A stretch of DNA of 64,000 bases, taken from Alcanivoracaceae bacterium. GTDB taxonomy: Bacteria > Pseudomonadota > Gammaproteobacteria > Pseudomonadales > Alcanivoracaceae. The notes beneath the pieces were generated by a model that did not search any database, was not told the DNA's origin, and was given only the letters and a program-made list of their open reading frames with translations. The stretch is taken from the NCBI GenBank assembly GCA_029213045.1, contig JARGPN010000004.1, positions 1 through 64,000 on the forward strand. Reading direction: 5' to 3'. Position numbers and translations under genes: made by a program. Shown here in pieces: positions 46,942-54,974 of the stretch. Numbering within the stretch: the first letter of the stretch is position 1; each line of letters opens with the position of its first letter.

Positions 46942-47669
46942 TTGGCTTGCTGCCAGGCGTGCCGGAACATTTGCCCGGCACGCCGGTGAATACGCTTGAG
47001 GAAGCGCGTGCGCTATCACTGCCCCTAGTGCTCGGCTTTTTTGACGGTTATCTGGCCTTAAAAGCGAGCGAGGGCAAAGAAAACCCCGTCTCTGTCGATT
47101 TCTCCGGCGGCAAACAAGGTTATCGGCTCGCCGCCGATCGCGTCCGCCACGAGCGGCTTATTAAGGCCCTAGGCGGCATGCCTACAGAGCCCCTTTCCGT
47201 CATCGACGGCACGGGAGGTCTCGGCAGGGACGCCCTTGTGATGGCGCAGGCGGGCTTCCATGTTGACGTCATCGAACGCTCTCCCATTATTCATGCACTT
47301 CTTGCCGACGGCGTGCGCCGCCTAGAAGGGGAAGATCGCGCGCTGGCGGCCCGTTTAACGTTGCACTGCGCGGACAGCGCGGAGTGGATTCAGCGTAGCA
47401 ATAAAGCACACTTTGCCGTTTACCTTGATCCGATGTTTCCACAACGGCAAAAAAGTGCCGCCATTAAAAAAGACCTGCTGTGGCTGCAACAATTAGAAAA
47501 AGCACCGGAAGAAAATGAAGCACATGAGTTGCTCAATGCGGCCCGAGACCACGCTGCTAAACGTGTGGTCGTCAAACGTCCGGTTCGGGCTGTCGCGTTA
47601 GATGAGCAAAAGCCGTCCTATAGTCTAGAAGGGAAGGCGGTGCGGTTTGATGTGTATATAAAAAGTTAG
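46926..47669 (+). CDS. rsmJ: 16S rRNA (guanine-1516-N2)-methyltransferase RsmJ
   Basis: A 247-residue SAM-dependent methyltransferase. Motifs are VSVDFSGGKQGYRLAADRVRHERLIKALGG, VIDGTGGLGRDALVMAQAGFHVDVIERSP (SAM site) and VYLDPMFPQRQKSA (DPMFP catalytic loop), which are diagnostic of RsmJ. The start is uncertain: GTG at 46926 gives a normal length (E. coli 250) and overlaps uppP by 16 bases; an ATG at 46887 would overlap by 55. Confidence 0.93.
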   Translation: MGADLIGLLPGVPEHLPGTPVNTLEEARALSLPLVLGFFDGYLALKASEGKENPVSVDFSGGKQGYRLAADRVRHERLIKALGGMPTEPLSVIDGTGGLGRDALVMAQAGFHVDVIERSPIIHALLADGVRRLEGEDRALAARLTLHCADSAEWIQRSNKAHFAVYLDPMFPQRQKSAAIKKDLLWLQQLEKAPEENEAHELLNAARDHAAKRVVVKRPVRAVALDEQKPSYSLEGKAVRFDVYIKS

Positions 47670-47696
47670 TGAATGGGTTTGTTCGCGTCGGTTTGA

Positions 47697-47734
47697 TAGC
47701 GCTCCAAGATGCACGACATCATCTTGGAGCGCTA
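47697..47734. repeat. 15-base-pair perfect inverted repeat between rsmJ and plsB
   Basis: TAGCGCTCCAAGATG (47697-47711) is the exact reverse complement of 47720-47734, with an eight-base loop. There is no T-run on either side. It lies between convergent genes and may limit read-through or protect 3' ends. Confidence 0.75.
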
Positions 47735-47777
47735 CGAAGGCTAGCGGTATTGCTGTGCTGAATTTTGCACTGCGTGA

Positions 47778-50288
47778 CTAATGCTTTGATTCGTTCGATG
47801 TTAAGGCGTCATCGTCGCTAGGGGCGGGTAAGCGGGTGATACGCTCAATCGCTTGGCTGATCTCGACCGTCAGAATTCTGCGTGCTTCTTGATCTAGGGT
47901 TTCTAGGGCGTCGCTGAATTCGATGGCGTCTGCGCCGTTCACGCTAATTAATTGATTGTGCTGTAGTTGGCTGATGAAGTTACGCAGCACGTTGCGATCA
48001 AAGAACTCCGGTGAATTAAACTCATACAGCAAAGACAACCGCTGTGCGGTTTGATGCGCCAGCTCTTCAAGCTGGGCAAGGCTAATCATGCCAGAGCCGT
48101 GTTGCACCAATAAGCGGATGGTCAGCGAGAAGCGTTCGAGCGCCTGCAGCACTGTTTGACCGAGGTGATCAAGTAAGTCCGCTTCTGCTGTGTGCAAGGA
48201 CGCGCCCATCAAGCAGTCGCCATCGCGTTGCACCAAACCAGCCTCGCACATCACGTTAATAATGTTGTCGACGGCTTCATCGAGCTGCGCATCAGTCTGC
48301 CAACGTAAAAAGTACTCAGTACGGAAGAACGGATACATCAAATAGATCAAACGGTGAAGCTGAGAGAGGCTAATACGTCGAGCGTTTCTGAACAGGGCGC
48401 TAATCAAGCCTGGCAAGATAAACAAATGCAGGCTGTTGTTGCGCACGTAGGTCATTTGCAGCGCAGATATTGGATCGGTGCTGATCAAATCGCCGAGTGA
48501 ATGTTTTACACGGTGCAGAAAATCATTGTCGATGCCGTATTGAATAATCGCCGCCGGATCACTTTCCGCGAGGGCGGTATCGTTACCGTAAGGGGCATCC
48601 TGTAAGAGCTTTAAGTACAACGCGAGTTGTTGTCGAAGCTGTACTTCATCCATGGTGTGCTTGGGCGAGTTCAACAGGGCTAAGCTCACAAGATTAATTG
48701 GGTTCGCCACGGCTGCATTATTAATGCGTGTCACCACTTCGTCGCCAAGGTGTGAGACGGTGCTGCGGAACCAGCTCGGCATCTCGTCGCCATTACCACG
48801 ATCTTCTCGCCACCCGGGTGCTTTCTCATCGAGGTATTGGTTCATGTCGATGGGGTCGCCAAAGTTGACGTGCACTTGACCAAAGCGGCTGCGCAAAAAT
48901 GAAATGGAGGACGAAATTAAACCAAACAACGATTCTTTTTGCTTCTGCTTGCCGTGCATCTCGCCTATATAACTCCGCGATTCAAGCACTTTTTCATAAC
49001 CAATATAGACCGGTACAAACGCAATCGGCCGTGTCGAATCCCGCAAATAACTTTTCAGTGTCATGGCGAGCATGCCGGTCTTAGGTTTCAGCATCCGGCC
49101 TGAACGGCTGCGGCCACCTTCGACAAAGTACTCTACCGAGAAGCCTCGGGTCAGCATGCTGTGCATGTATTCGTCGAATACCGCTGCGTACACGCGGTTG
49201 CCTTTGAAGCTGCGACGCATAAAGAACGCGCCAGCACGACGCAAAATAATGCCGACCACGGGCATGTTTAAGTTAATTCCTGCGGCAATATGCGGCGGCA
49301 CTAAGTTGTTGCGATAGACAACAAACGACAGCAATAAATAATCGATGTGGCTACGATGGCAGGGCACATAAACAACTTCATAGTCCTGCGCGACGGTGCG
49401 GAGTTTCTCCATGTTGTATAGCCGCACCCCGGAATACAAACGGTTCCACACCCAATTGAGAACAACCTCTAAGAAGCGAATAACCGTGTGAGAATAATCG
49501 GCGGCGATTTCTAGTGCATAGAGGCGCGCTTTTGCTTCTAGTTTTTCAACGGAAATACTGTCCTCGGATGCCTGTAGTTTGATGGCGTCACGGACTTGGT
49601 GGCTGTCGACAATACTGTTCGCCAGTGTGCGACGGTGCGATAAGTCTGGGCCAATGGCCGCTTCCTGCTGGCGACGAAAGTGCACCCGCAAAATCCGCAG
49701 AGCTTTGCGTGAAACCCTTTCTTCGTCGGCGCCCTCATCAATTAATTGGCGCAGTGACATGGGTTGGCTAAATTGGATATACAGCTGACGGCCTTGTAGC
49801 ACCACCATGAAAAATTTCTTTATGAAGCCCGGCGGAGACCAGTTGTCAGAAAAAATAATTCGCCAGATGGAGTTTTCTTTATCTGGCCGACGGCCCCAGA
49901 GCACTGAGACGGGTAAAAGCTGGACGTCGGAGTGACTGTCGCTTGTAAGCAAATTCAGCACTTGTTCCAGACGCGCAGAATCAGCGGCGCTACGTTCGCG
50001 ACCTATGCTCCGCATACGCTTATATAAGTTGAAGTAGCTGCGACGAATGGATTGCTTGCCCACATGCAAAGAGGTCAGTGGTGACGGCATGCCTAAGCGC
50101 AGGGCTTCGCGCTCAACGACCAGCAAATCAGCCAATGAGGACTCCCGCAGCACGAACATGACCGGCTTTGTTGGGTCGAGTCCGAGCTCTTCAAGTTGCT
50201 CAGGCACAGTGGCTGCGCGGGTGGTCCAGCGCAGGAAAAGACGTAATAGGGAGAAGAACAGCTTATCCAGTCCCAGCCAAAAATTCAT
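47778..50288 (-). CDS. plsB: Glycerol-3-phosphate 1-O-acyltransferase PlsB
   Basis: An 836-residue membrane-associated acyltransferase that makes lysophosphatidic acid from glycerol 3-phosphate and acyl-ACP/acyl-CoA, the first step of phospholipid synthesis. The HX4D motif is VPCHRSHIDYLLLSF (about 311-325). Block III is FFVEGGRSRSGRMLKPKTGML-like (FVEGGRSRSGR, about 405-415), and PVYIGYEKVLE is block IV. Length is near E. coli PlsB (807). A monocistronic gene on the minus strand, divergent from the guanidine operon. Confidence 0.97.
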   Translation of the reverse strand: MNFWLGLDKLFFSLLRLFLRWTTRAATVPEQLEELGLDPTKPVMFVLRESSLADLLVVEREALRLGMPSPLTSLHVGKQSIRRSYFNLYKRMRSIGRERSAADSARLEQVLNLLTSDSHSDVQLLPVSVLWGRRPDKENSIWRIIFSDNWSPPGFIKKFFMVVLQGRQLYIQFSQPMSLRQLIDEGADEERVSRKALRILRVHFRRQQEAAIGPDLSHRRTLANSIVDSHQVRDAIKLQASEDSISVEKLEAKARLYALEIAADYSHTVIRFLEVVLNWVWNRLYSGVRLYNMEKLRTVAQDYEVVYVPCHRSHIDYLLLSFVVYRNNLVPPHIAAGINLNMPVVGIILRRAGAFFMRRSFKGNRVYAAVFDEYMHSMLTRGFSVEYFVEGGRSRSGRMLKPKTGMLAMTLKSYLRDSTRPIAFVPVYIGYEKVLESRSYIGEMHGKQKQKESLFGLISSSISFLRSRFGQVHVNFGDPIDMNQYLDEKAPGWREDRGNGDEMPSWFRSTVSHLGDEVVTRINNAAVANPINLVSLALLNSPKHTMDEVQLRQQLALYLKLLQDAPYGNDTALAESDPAAIIQYGIDNDFLHRVKHSLGDLISTDPISALQMTYVRNNSLHLFILPGLISALFRNARRISLSQLHRLIYLMYPFFRTEYFLRWQTDAQLDEAVDNIINVMCEAGLVQRDGDCLMGASLHTAEADLLDHLGQTVLQALERFSLTIRLLVQHGSGMISLAQLEELAHQTAQRLSLLYEFNSPEFFDRNVLRNFISQLQHNQLISVNGADAIEFSDALETLDQEARRILTVEISQAIERITRLPAPSDDDALTSNESKH

Positions 50289-50404
50289 AAAACGGCTCTG
50301 TAGTCAGTAAAATTGGCGAGAAGTCTAATCAATGCCGCCCCTGAGGAACAGAAACCTCCCATTACAGGATGTAAATGGAAAGGGGAGGTGCGCCCGCAGA
50401 GGGT

Positions 50405-50441
50405 TGCACTGTTCTGGGTGGTGATGCACTTTAATGGCGCT
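50405..50441 (+). promoter_or_regulatory. Two NtrC-like enhancer sites
   Basis: TGCACTTTAATGGCGCT at 50425-50441 matches the NtrC consensus TGCACC-N4-TGGTGCA at most positions. TGCACTGTTCTGGGTGG at 50405-50421 keeps the left half-site and a shifted right half. The sites start 20 bases apart (two helical turns), with centres about 96 and 116 bases before the predicted sigma-54 transcription start, a normal enhancer distance. Motif evidence only. The rest of 50289-50402 holds nothing I can name. Confidence 0.6.
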
Positions 50442-50502
50442 GAAAAGTCCAACATCACTGCAAAGGGCTGGCTCCAAGCTTGTGATACGGGCATTTCGAT
50501 GC

Positions 50503-50518
50503 TGGCATAGGTCTTGCT
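50503..50518 (+). promoter_or_regulatory. Sigma-54 (RpoN) promoter of the guanidine operon
   Basis: TGGCATAGGTCTTGCT aligns without gaps to the sigma-54 consensus TGGCACG-N4-TTGCW. The invariant GG and GC and the TTGC block are all present at correct spacing; only two less conserved bases differ. Transcription would start near 50529, about 55 bases before the riboswitch. Confidence 0.8.
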
Positions 50519-50581
50519 CTGTTAGTAATGCACAGAAGAGTCAATGGCTCATCGCAGCGAAGATTCTGTGAAAAAATGGGT

Positions 50582-50692
50582 GACTAGGGTTCCGGCCTGA
50601 AAAGGTGTCTGGTCCGAGAGTTACCGACCTCTCCACCGCACTGCTATGCAGATGCCGAGAGGTTACACGGAGGGATAAAAGCCCGGGAGGCC
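50582..50692 (+). promoter_or_regulatory. Guanidine-I riboswitch (ykkC class)
   Basis: The conserved aptamer blocks appear in order: CTAGGGTTCCG (50584-50594), CTGGTCCGAGAG (about 50629 upstream, 50609-50620), the P3 arms ACCTCTC (50627-50633) and GAGAGGT (50657-50663), then ACACGG and GGGATAAAAGCCCGGGAG (50673-50689). This is the guanidine-I consensus. It lies 90 bases before the start of an importer gene for guanidine utilisation, its known gene context. No terminator hairpin with a T-run follows, so control of translation, or of RNA stability, is more likely than attenuation. Confidence 0.96.
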
Positions 50693-50781
50693 GAGTTGGT
50701 GAACGCGTCGCGATGACGCTGCGTCAACCCATTGGTTCTCCTGTGCATCCGAAAGTCCGTGTAAATGGTGGAGGAAAGGTC

Positions 50782-51879
50782 ATGGCATTACGTAAATATT
50801 TTAATATTGTTGTTTGTCTGTGTTTGTTTTTATTGAGTGCCGTATTGGTGAGCACTCCGAGTTCAGCACTGGCTGGCTCAAATGGGGCAGTAAAAGATAA
50901 GTTCAAGGTCGCTTGGACAATCTATGTGGGCTGGATGCCATGGGATTACGGCGCCAGTTCTGGCATCGTCAAAAAATGGGCAGACAAGTACGACATCGAA
51001 ATTGAAGTTGTGCAGGTCAACGATTATATCGAATCCATCAATCAATACACCGCCGGTGCATTTGACGGCTGTGTGATGACCAACATGGATGCCCTCACCA
51101 TTCCTGCCGCCGGCGGCGTCGATTCCACCGCGTTGATTGTTGGTGATTTCTCCAACGGCAACGACGGTGTGGTGCTCAAAGGCAAATCCAAGCTGGCTGA
51201 CATCAAAGGCCAGAACGTTAATCTTGTTGAACTTTCCGTTTCGCATTATTTGCTAGCACGCGGTTTAGAAACTGTCGGTATGAGCGAAAAAGACGTGACG
51301 GTGGTGAATACTTCCGATGCCGATATGGTTGCGGCATATCAAACTAAAGACGTGACGTCCGTTGTAACGTGGAATCCACTGCTGTCTGAAATCACCATGG
51401 AAAAAGGCGCGAATAAAGTATTCGATTCCAGCCAAATTCCAGGTGAAATCATGGATTTGATGGTGGTCAACACCGATACCTTAAAAGCCAATCCAAAACT
51501 CGGTAAAGCGTTGGCCGGTGCTTGGTATGAAATCATGTCAGTGATGTCAGCCAAGGATAAAGCGGGTATTGCGGCGCGTGAGTCCATGGCAAAAGCATCA
51601 GGTACGGATCTAGCCGGCTATGACGCTCAATTAGCCTCCACCAAGATGTTTTATAAAGCCGCCGATGCGGTGGCCTTTACCACCAGCGACGACGTGATGA
51701 AGACGATGAAAAGTGTTGCCAAGTTTTCATTCGACCATGGTTTGCTCGGTGACGGCGCTGCTGACGAAGGCTTTATCGGTATTGAATACCCAGGTGGAAA
51801 AATCTCCGGTGATAAAGGCAACATCAAGCTTCGCTACGACGCCAGCTTTATGAAAATGGCGGCCGACGGAAAACTGTAA
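50782..51879 (+). CDS. ABC transporter substrate-binding protein of the urea-carboxylase/guanidine cluster
   Basis: A 365-residue exported binding protein. The signal peptide (about 1-30) ends in STPSSALA, before GSNGAVKDKFKVAWTIYVGWMPWDYG. The fold is the TauA/SsuA/NMT1-like periplasmic type, and the sequence fits the subgroup annotated as putative urea ABC transporter next to urea carboxylase. Given the riboswitch and downstream enzymes, guanidine or guanidinium-like ligands are more likely. The ATG at 50782 has GGTGGAGG upstream; the open frame reaching to 50605 crosses the riboswitch and is not coding. First gene of the operon. Confidence 0.92.
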   Translation: MALRKYFNIVVCLCLFLLSAVLVSTPSSALAGSNGAVKDKFKVAWTIYVGWMPWDYGASSGIVKKWADKYDIEIEVVQVNDYIESINQYTAGAFDGCVMTNMDALTIPAAGGVDSTALIVGDFSNGNDGVVLKGKSKLADIKGQNVNLVELSVSHYLLARGLETVGMSEKDVTVVNTSDADMVAAYQTKDVTSVVTWNPLLSEITMEKGANKVFDSSQIPGEIMDLMVVNTDTLKANPKLGKALAGAWYEIMSVMSAKDKAGIAARESMAKASGTDLAGYDAQLASTKMFYKAADAVAFTTSDDVMKTMKSVAKFSFDHGLLGDGAADEGFIGIEYPGGKISGDKGNIKLRYDASFMKMAADGKL

Positions 51880-51891
51880 ACGGAGCATCCT

Positions 51892-52716
51892 ATGCGTTGG
51901 ATTAATCGCCAGCCAGGGCGAGCCGCAAGTCTCGCGCTGACACTCATGCCCTTTGTGTTACTGGCAATCATTTACGTGGTTGCGTCAGATGCAAGGTTGG
52001 CCGAAAACGCCAATGACAAGTTATTACCGTCGCTGTCGACATTCGGCGAGACGATGTCTCGTATGATGTTTGAACCGGACAAGCGCAACGGTGAATTACT
52101 GTTTTGGGGAGATACGCTGTCCAGTCTTGTCCGCTTGTTTCTGGGGCTGATTGTGGCGGGTGTCCTTGGGTTGGCGGTGGGTGTCATCAACGGTATGTTG
52201 CCGTACGCACGATCAAGCTTCGGTACTTTCGTGCGCGTGCTGTCGATGATCCCACCGATGGCGATTCTTCCAATTCTGTTTATTGTTTTTGGTTTAGGCG
52301 AGCTGTCGAAAGTGGTGCTGATCGTCATTGGCGTGGCACCGTTTTTGATGCGCGATATGCAGCAGCGCGTACAAGAAATCCCCAGCGAATTGATCACCAA
52401 AGCGCAAACCCTTAGCGCCAACAGTTGGCAAATATTGCTGCGTGTAGTGTTGCCGCAAGTATTACCACGACTGCTAGCCGGTTTGCGTTTGTCATTGGGG
52501 CCGGCGTGGCTGTTTCTGATTGCCGCAGAAGCTATCGCATCGACGGACGGGTTGGGCTATCGCATTTTCCTCGTGCGACGCTACCTATCAATGGATGTGA
52601 TTCTGCCGTACGTGGCATGGATTACCTTCCTCGCTTATGTGATGGATGTGGGTTTGCGTCAACTTTCGCGGTTGTGCTTTCCGTGGTTCCACACTAACCC
52701 GGAGGCCGACGCATGA
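51892..52716 (+). CDS. ABC transporter permease of the guanidine cluster
   Basis: A 274-residue inner-membrane permease with about six hydrophobic helices. The EAA loop is FLMRDMQQRVQEIPSELITKAQTLSANSW, followed by LLRVVLPQVLPRLLAGLRLSLGPAW, typical of the SsuC/TauC family. It lies 12 bases after the binding-protein gene and overlaps the ATPase gene by four bases. Confidence 0.93.
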   Translation: MRWINRQPGRAASLALTLMPFVLLAIIYVVASDARLAENANDKLLPSLSTFGETMSRMMFEPDKRNGELLFWGDTLSSLVRLFLGLIVAGVLGLAVGVINGMLPYARSSFGTFVRVLSMIPPMAILPILFIVFGLGELSKVVLIVIGVAPFLMRDMQQRVQEIPSELITKAQTLSANSWQILLRVVLPQVLPRLLAGLRLSLGPAWLFLIAAEAIASTDGLGYRIFLVRRYLSMDVILPYVAWITFLAYVMDVGLRQLSRLCFPWFHTNPEADA

Positions 52717-53513
52717 GCTTGATCAACGTTAACCAGTTGTGGAAATCCTACGGCGACCAAGTCGTGCTGGAAAAGCTCAACTTACATGTTGAAGAAGGGG
52801 AGTTTTGCACAATGGTCGGCGCATCCGGCTGCGGTAAAACGACGTTTCTACGCATGTTATTAGGAGAGGAAGCGCCCACCCGTGGTGAGCTGTTGCTGGA
52901 CGGAAAACCCATGCCAGGCGAACCGGGCCCAGAGCGCGGCATCGTCTTTCAACGCTATTCTGTATTTTCGCACTTGTCCGTATTACGCAATGTCATGCTG
53001 GGCCCGGAACTTCAAGAAAGTCGGGTTTTAGGTCGGGTATGGGGCGCTAAGCGTAAAGAGATTCAACAAAAAGCGAGCGAGTTGCTCGAGCAAGTTGGTT
53101 TGTCAGCAGCAATGCATCGCTATCCTTCAGAATTATCCGGCGGCATGCAGCAGCGCTTAGCAATCGCCCAAGCGCTCATTATGCGACCCCGAGTGTTGTT
53201 GTTGGATGAGCCCTTTGGCGCGTTAGATCCTGGCATTCGCGCAGACATGCACGAGTTAGTGAATGACCTGTGGCAACGCAATAACCTCACCGTCTTTATG
53301 GTGACTCACGATTTAAAAGAAGGCTTTGCGTTGGGCACACGCATGTTGGTGTTCGACAAGGTGCGGCGTGACGCGCAAGCCCCCAATGCCTATGGTGCAA
53401 CCATTACATACGACTTGCCGTTAACCAAAGATCGTCCTTCTTTAGCAACCATAGAAGATGAGCTAAAGCAGACTCGTGAGTTAATGGATGCGCAAACTGG
53501 TTCAGGAATCTGA
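52713..53513 (+). CDS. ABC transporter ATP-binding protein of the guanidine cluster
   Basis: A 266-residue ATPase. Walker A is VGASGCGKTTFLRMLLG. The Q-loop is GIVFQRYSVFSHL, the ABC signature is ELSGGMQQRLAIAQAL, Walker B is VLLLDEPFGALD, and the switch His is in VTHDLKEGF. It is a TauB/SsuB-type subunit that powers the importer. It overlaps the permease gene and ends three bases before the next start. Confidence 0.95.
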   Translation: MSLINVNQLWKSYGDQVVLEKLNLHVEEGEFCTMVGASGCGKTTFLRMLLGEEAPTRGELLLDGKPMPGEPGPERGIVFQRYSVFSHLSVLRNVMLGPELQESRVLGRVWGAKRKEIQQKASELLEQVGLSAAMHRYPSELSGGMQQRLAIAQALIMRPRVLLLDEPFGALDPGIRADMHELVNDLWQRNNLTVFMVTHDLKEGFALGTRMLVFDKVRRDAQAPNAYGATITYDLPLTKDRPSLATIEDELKQTRELMDAQTGSGI

Positions 53514-53516
53514 AAA

Positions 53517-54248
53517 ATGAGTTCGATACTTTACGAAGATACTCTCGATGCGGGGTGTCATTGGTCCATGACTGTGCGACGAGGCCACTCACTGCGGCTG
53601 ATCGATAACGAAGGCGGAGCGAATGTGGGGATGTTGATGTACAACCCCATGAGCCCGTTAGAGCGGATCAATGTCCCCGACACACTGAAATGTCAGCACA
53701 CCTTTAAACTCACAAAAGGCAACTGCATTTATTCCGACATGGGTCGTGTTTTTTGTTCCATTACGGAAGACAGCGCAGGTTGGCATGACGCTGCGTGTGG
53801 CACCTGCAATAAAGCCTTAGTCGAAAAGCGTTGGGGTCGTAAAACCTACCAACAAGCCCGCAACGACATGCACCGCAATGGCTTCGATAGCTTTTTAATA
53901 GAGCTGGCCAAGTATGGTCTTGGAAAAAAAGATCTGGCAGCAAACCTTAATTTATTTTCCCGCGTTGAAACCGATAATGATGGAAATCTGCGGTTTATCG
54001 AAAACGCTAGCAAGGCGGGTGATGTCGTCGAACTGCGATTCGAAATGGATACTTTGGTGGTGATGCATTCGTGCCCACATCCATTAAATACATCGGCGCA
54101 GTGGCCAGTGAAACCCGTGACATGGCAATTGCGAGAAGCTGAGGCGGTGGCATCTGATGACTATTGTCAGAACTCTTGCGATGAAAATAAGCGCGGATTT
54201 ATGAATAATTATTTGTACCACCTTGGGGTTTCTGGAGGTGCGCGATGA
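53517..54248 (+). CDS. Urea-carboxylase-associated protein (carboxyguanidine deiminase subunit)
   Basis: A 243-residue DUF1989-family protein, the longer of a pair. Proteins of this pair, long annotated as urea carboxylase-associated proteins 1 and 2, are now known as the two subunits of carboxyguanidine deiminase (CgdAB), which turns carboxyguanidine into allophanate and ammonia. Potential metal ligands are in [17 protein letters not shown] (His and Cys) and [12 protein letters not shown] do not assign A or B. It overlaps the second subunit gene by four bases. Confidence 0.9.
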   Translation: MSSILYEDTLDAGCHWSMTVRRGHSLRLIDNEGGANVGMLMYNPMSPLERINVPDTLKCQHTFKLTKGNCIYSDMGRVFCSITEDSAGWHDAACGTCNKALVEKRWGRKTYQQARNDMHRNGFDSFLIELAKYGLGKKDLAANLNLFSRVETDNDGNLRFIENASKAGDVVELRFEMDTLVVMHSCPHPLNTSAQWPVKPVTWQLREAEAVASDDYCQNSCDENKRGFMNNYLYHLGVSGGAR

Positions 54249-54895
54249 TTCTGGAAAGCAAACTCCTTGCAGATAACGCAAGCTTGCGCGAAGTGGTTGA
54301 CGCCGGTGACTACTGGATGAAAGTCGTCCGCAAGGGTCAGACAATGCGTATTCTCGATTTAGAAGGTAATCAAGCAGCCGATACTTTGTTTTATAGTGCT
54401 GCGGATCCAACCGAGCGCTATAGCGCGATGGATACCGTTCGCGAACAGGGTAATGTGTTTCTCACTGCCGGTACTAAGTTAATGTCGACGGAAGGCAATG
54501 TGTTGCTGGAAATTGTTGCGGATACTTGTGGTCGACACGATACGCTTGGCGGCGCCTGCGCAACGGAAAGTAATACCGTGCGCTACGCATTGGAAAAGAA
54601 ATGCATGCACGCATGTCGAGATAGTTGGCTGCTAGCAGTCGCCGAAAACGAACATCTTGGTTTAAGTAAGCGTGACATTACCCACAATATTAATTTTTTT
54701 ATGAATGTGCCTGTTACCGCAGAAGGGGGCCTTACCTTCGCTGACGGTATTTCAGCGCCGGGTAAATATGTTGAGTTGCGCGCCGAGATGGACGTTATCG
54801 TGCTGATCTCGAACTGCCCACAGTTAAATAATCCGTGTAACGCGTATAACCCTACGCCGGTAGAAGTATTGGTGTGGGACGCAAAGCAACACTGA
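54245..54895 (+). CDS. Urea-carboxylase-associated protein, second carboxyguanidine deiminase subunit
   Basis: A 216-residue DUF1989-family paralogue of the preceding protein. It repeats the likely metal site as [21 protein letters not shown] and ends with [27 protein letters not shown]. The two would form a heteromer. It starts inside the last codon of its partner, so synthesis is coupled. A 79-base gap with a small hairpin (GGTGA-TTTT-TCACC, 54898-54911) separates it from the carboxylase gene. Confidence 0.9.
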   Translation: MILESKLLADNASLREVVDAGDYWMKVVRKGQTMRILDLEGNQAADTLFYSAADPTERYSAMDTVREQGNVFLTAGTKLMSTEGNVLLEIVADTCGRHDTLGGACATESNTVRYALEKKCMHACRDSWLLAVAENEHLGLSKRDITHNINFFMNVPVTAEGGLTFADGISAPGKYVELRAEMDVIVLISNCPQLNNPCNAYNPTPVEVLVWDAKQH

Positions 54896-54974
54896 ACGGT
54901 GATTTTTCACCTCCGCAGGACGACCTGTGGAATTAGAGTGAATAGCGGGACGGCTCGCTTACAGGACATAACTC

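Noticed and set aside
50605..50781. N-terminal extension of the ABC binding-protein frame
   Set aside because: It crosses the guanidine-I riboswitch, and a signal peptide plus ribosome site occur at the ATG at 50782.
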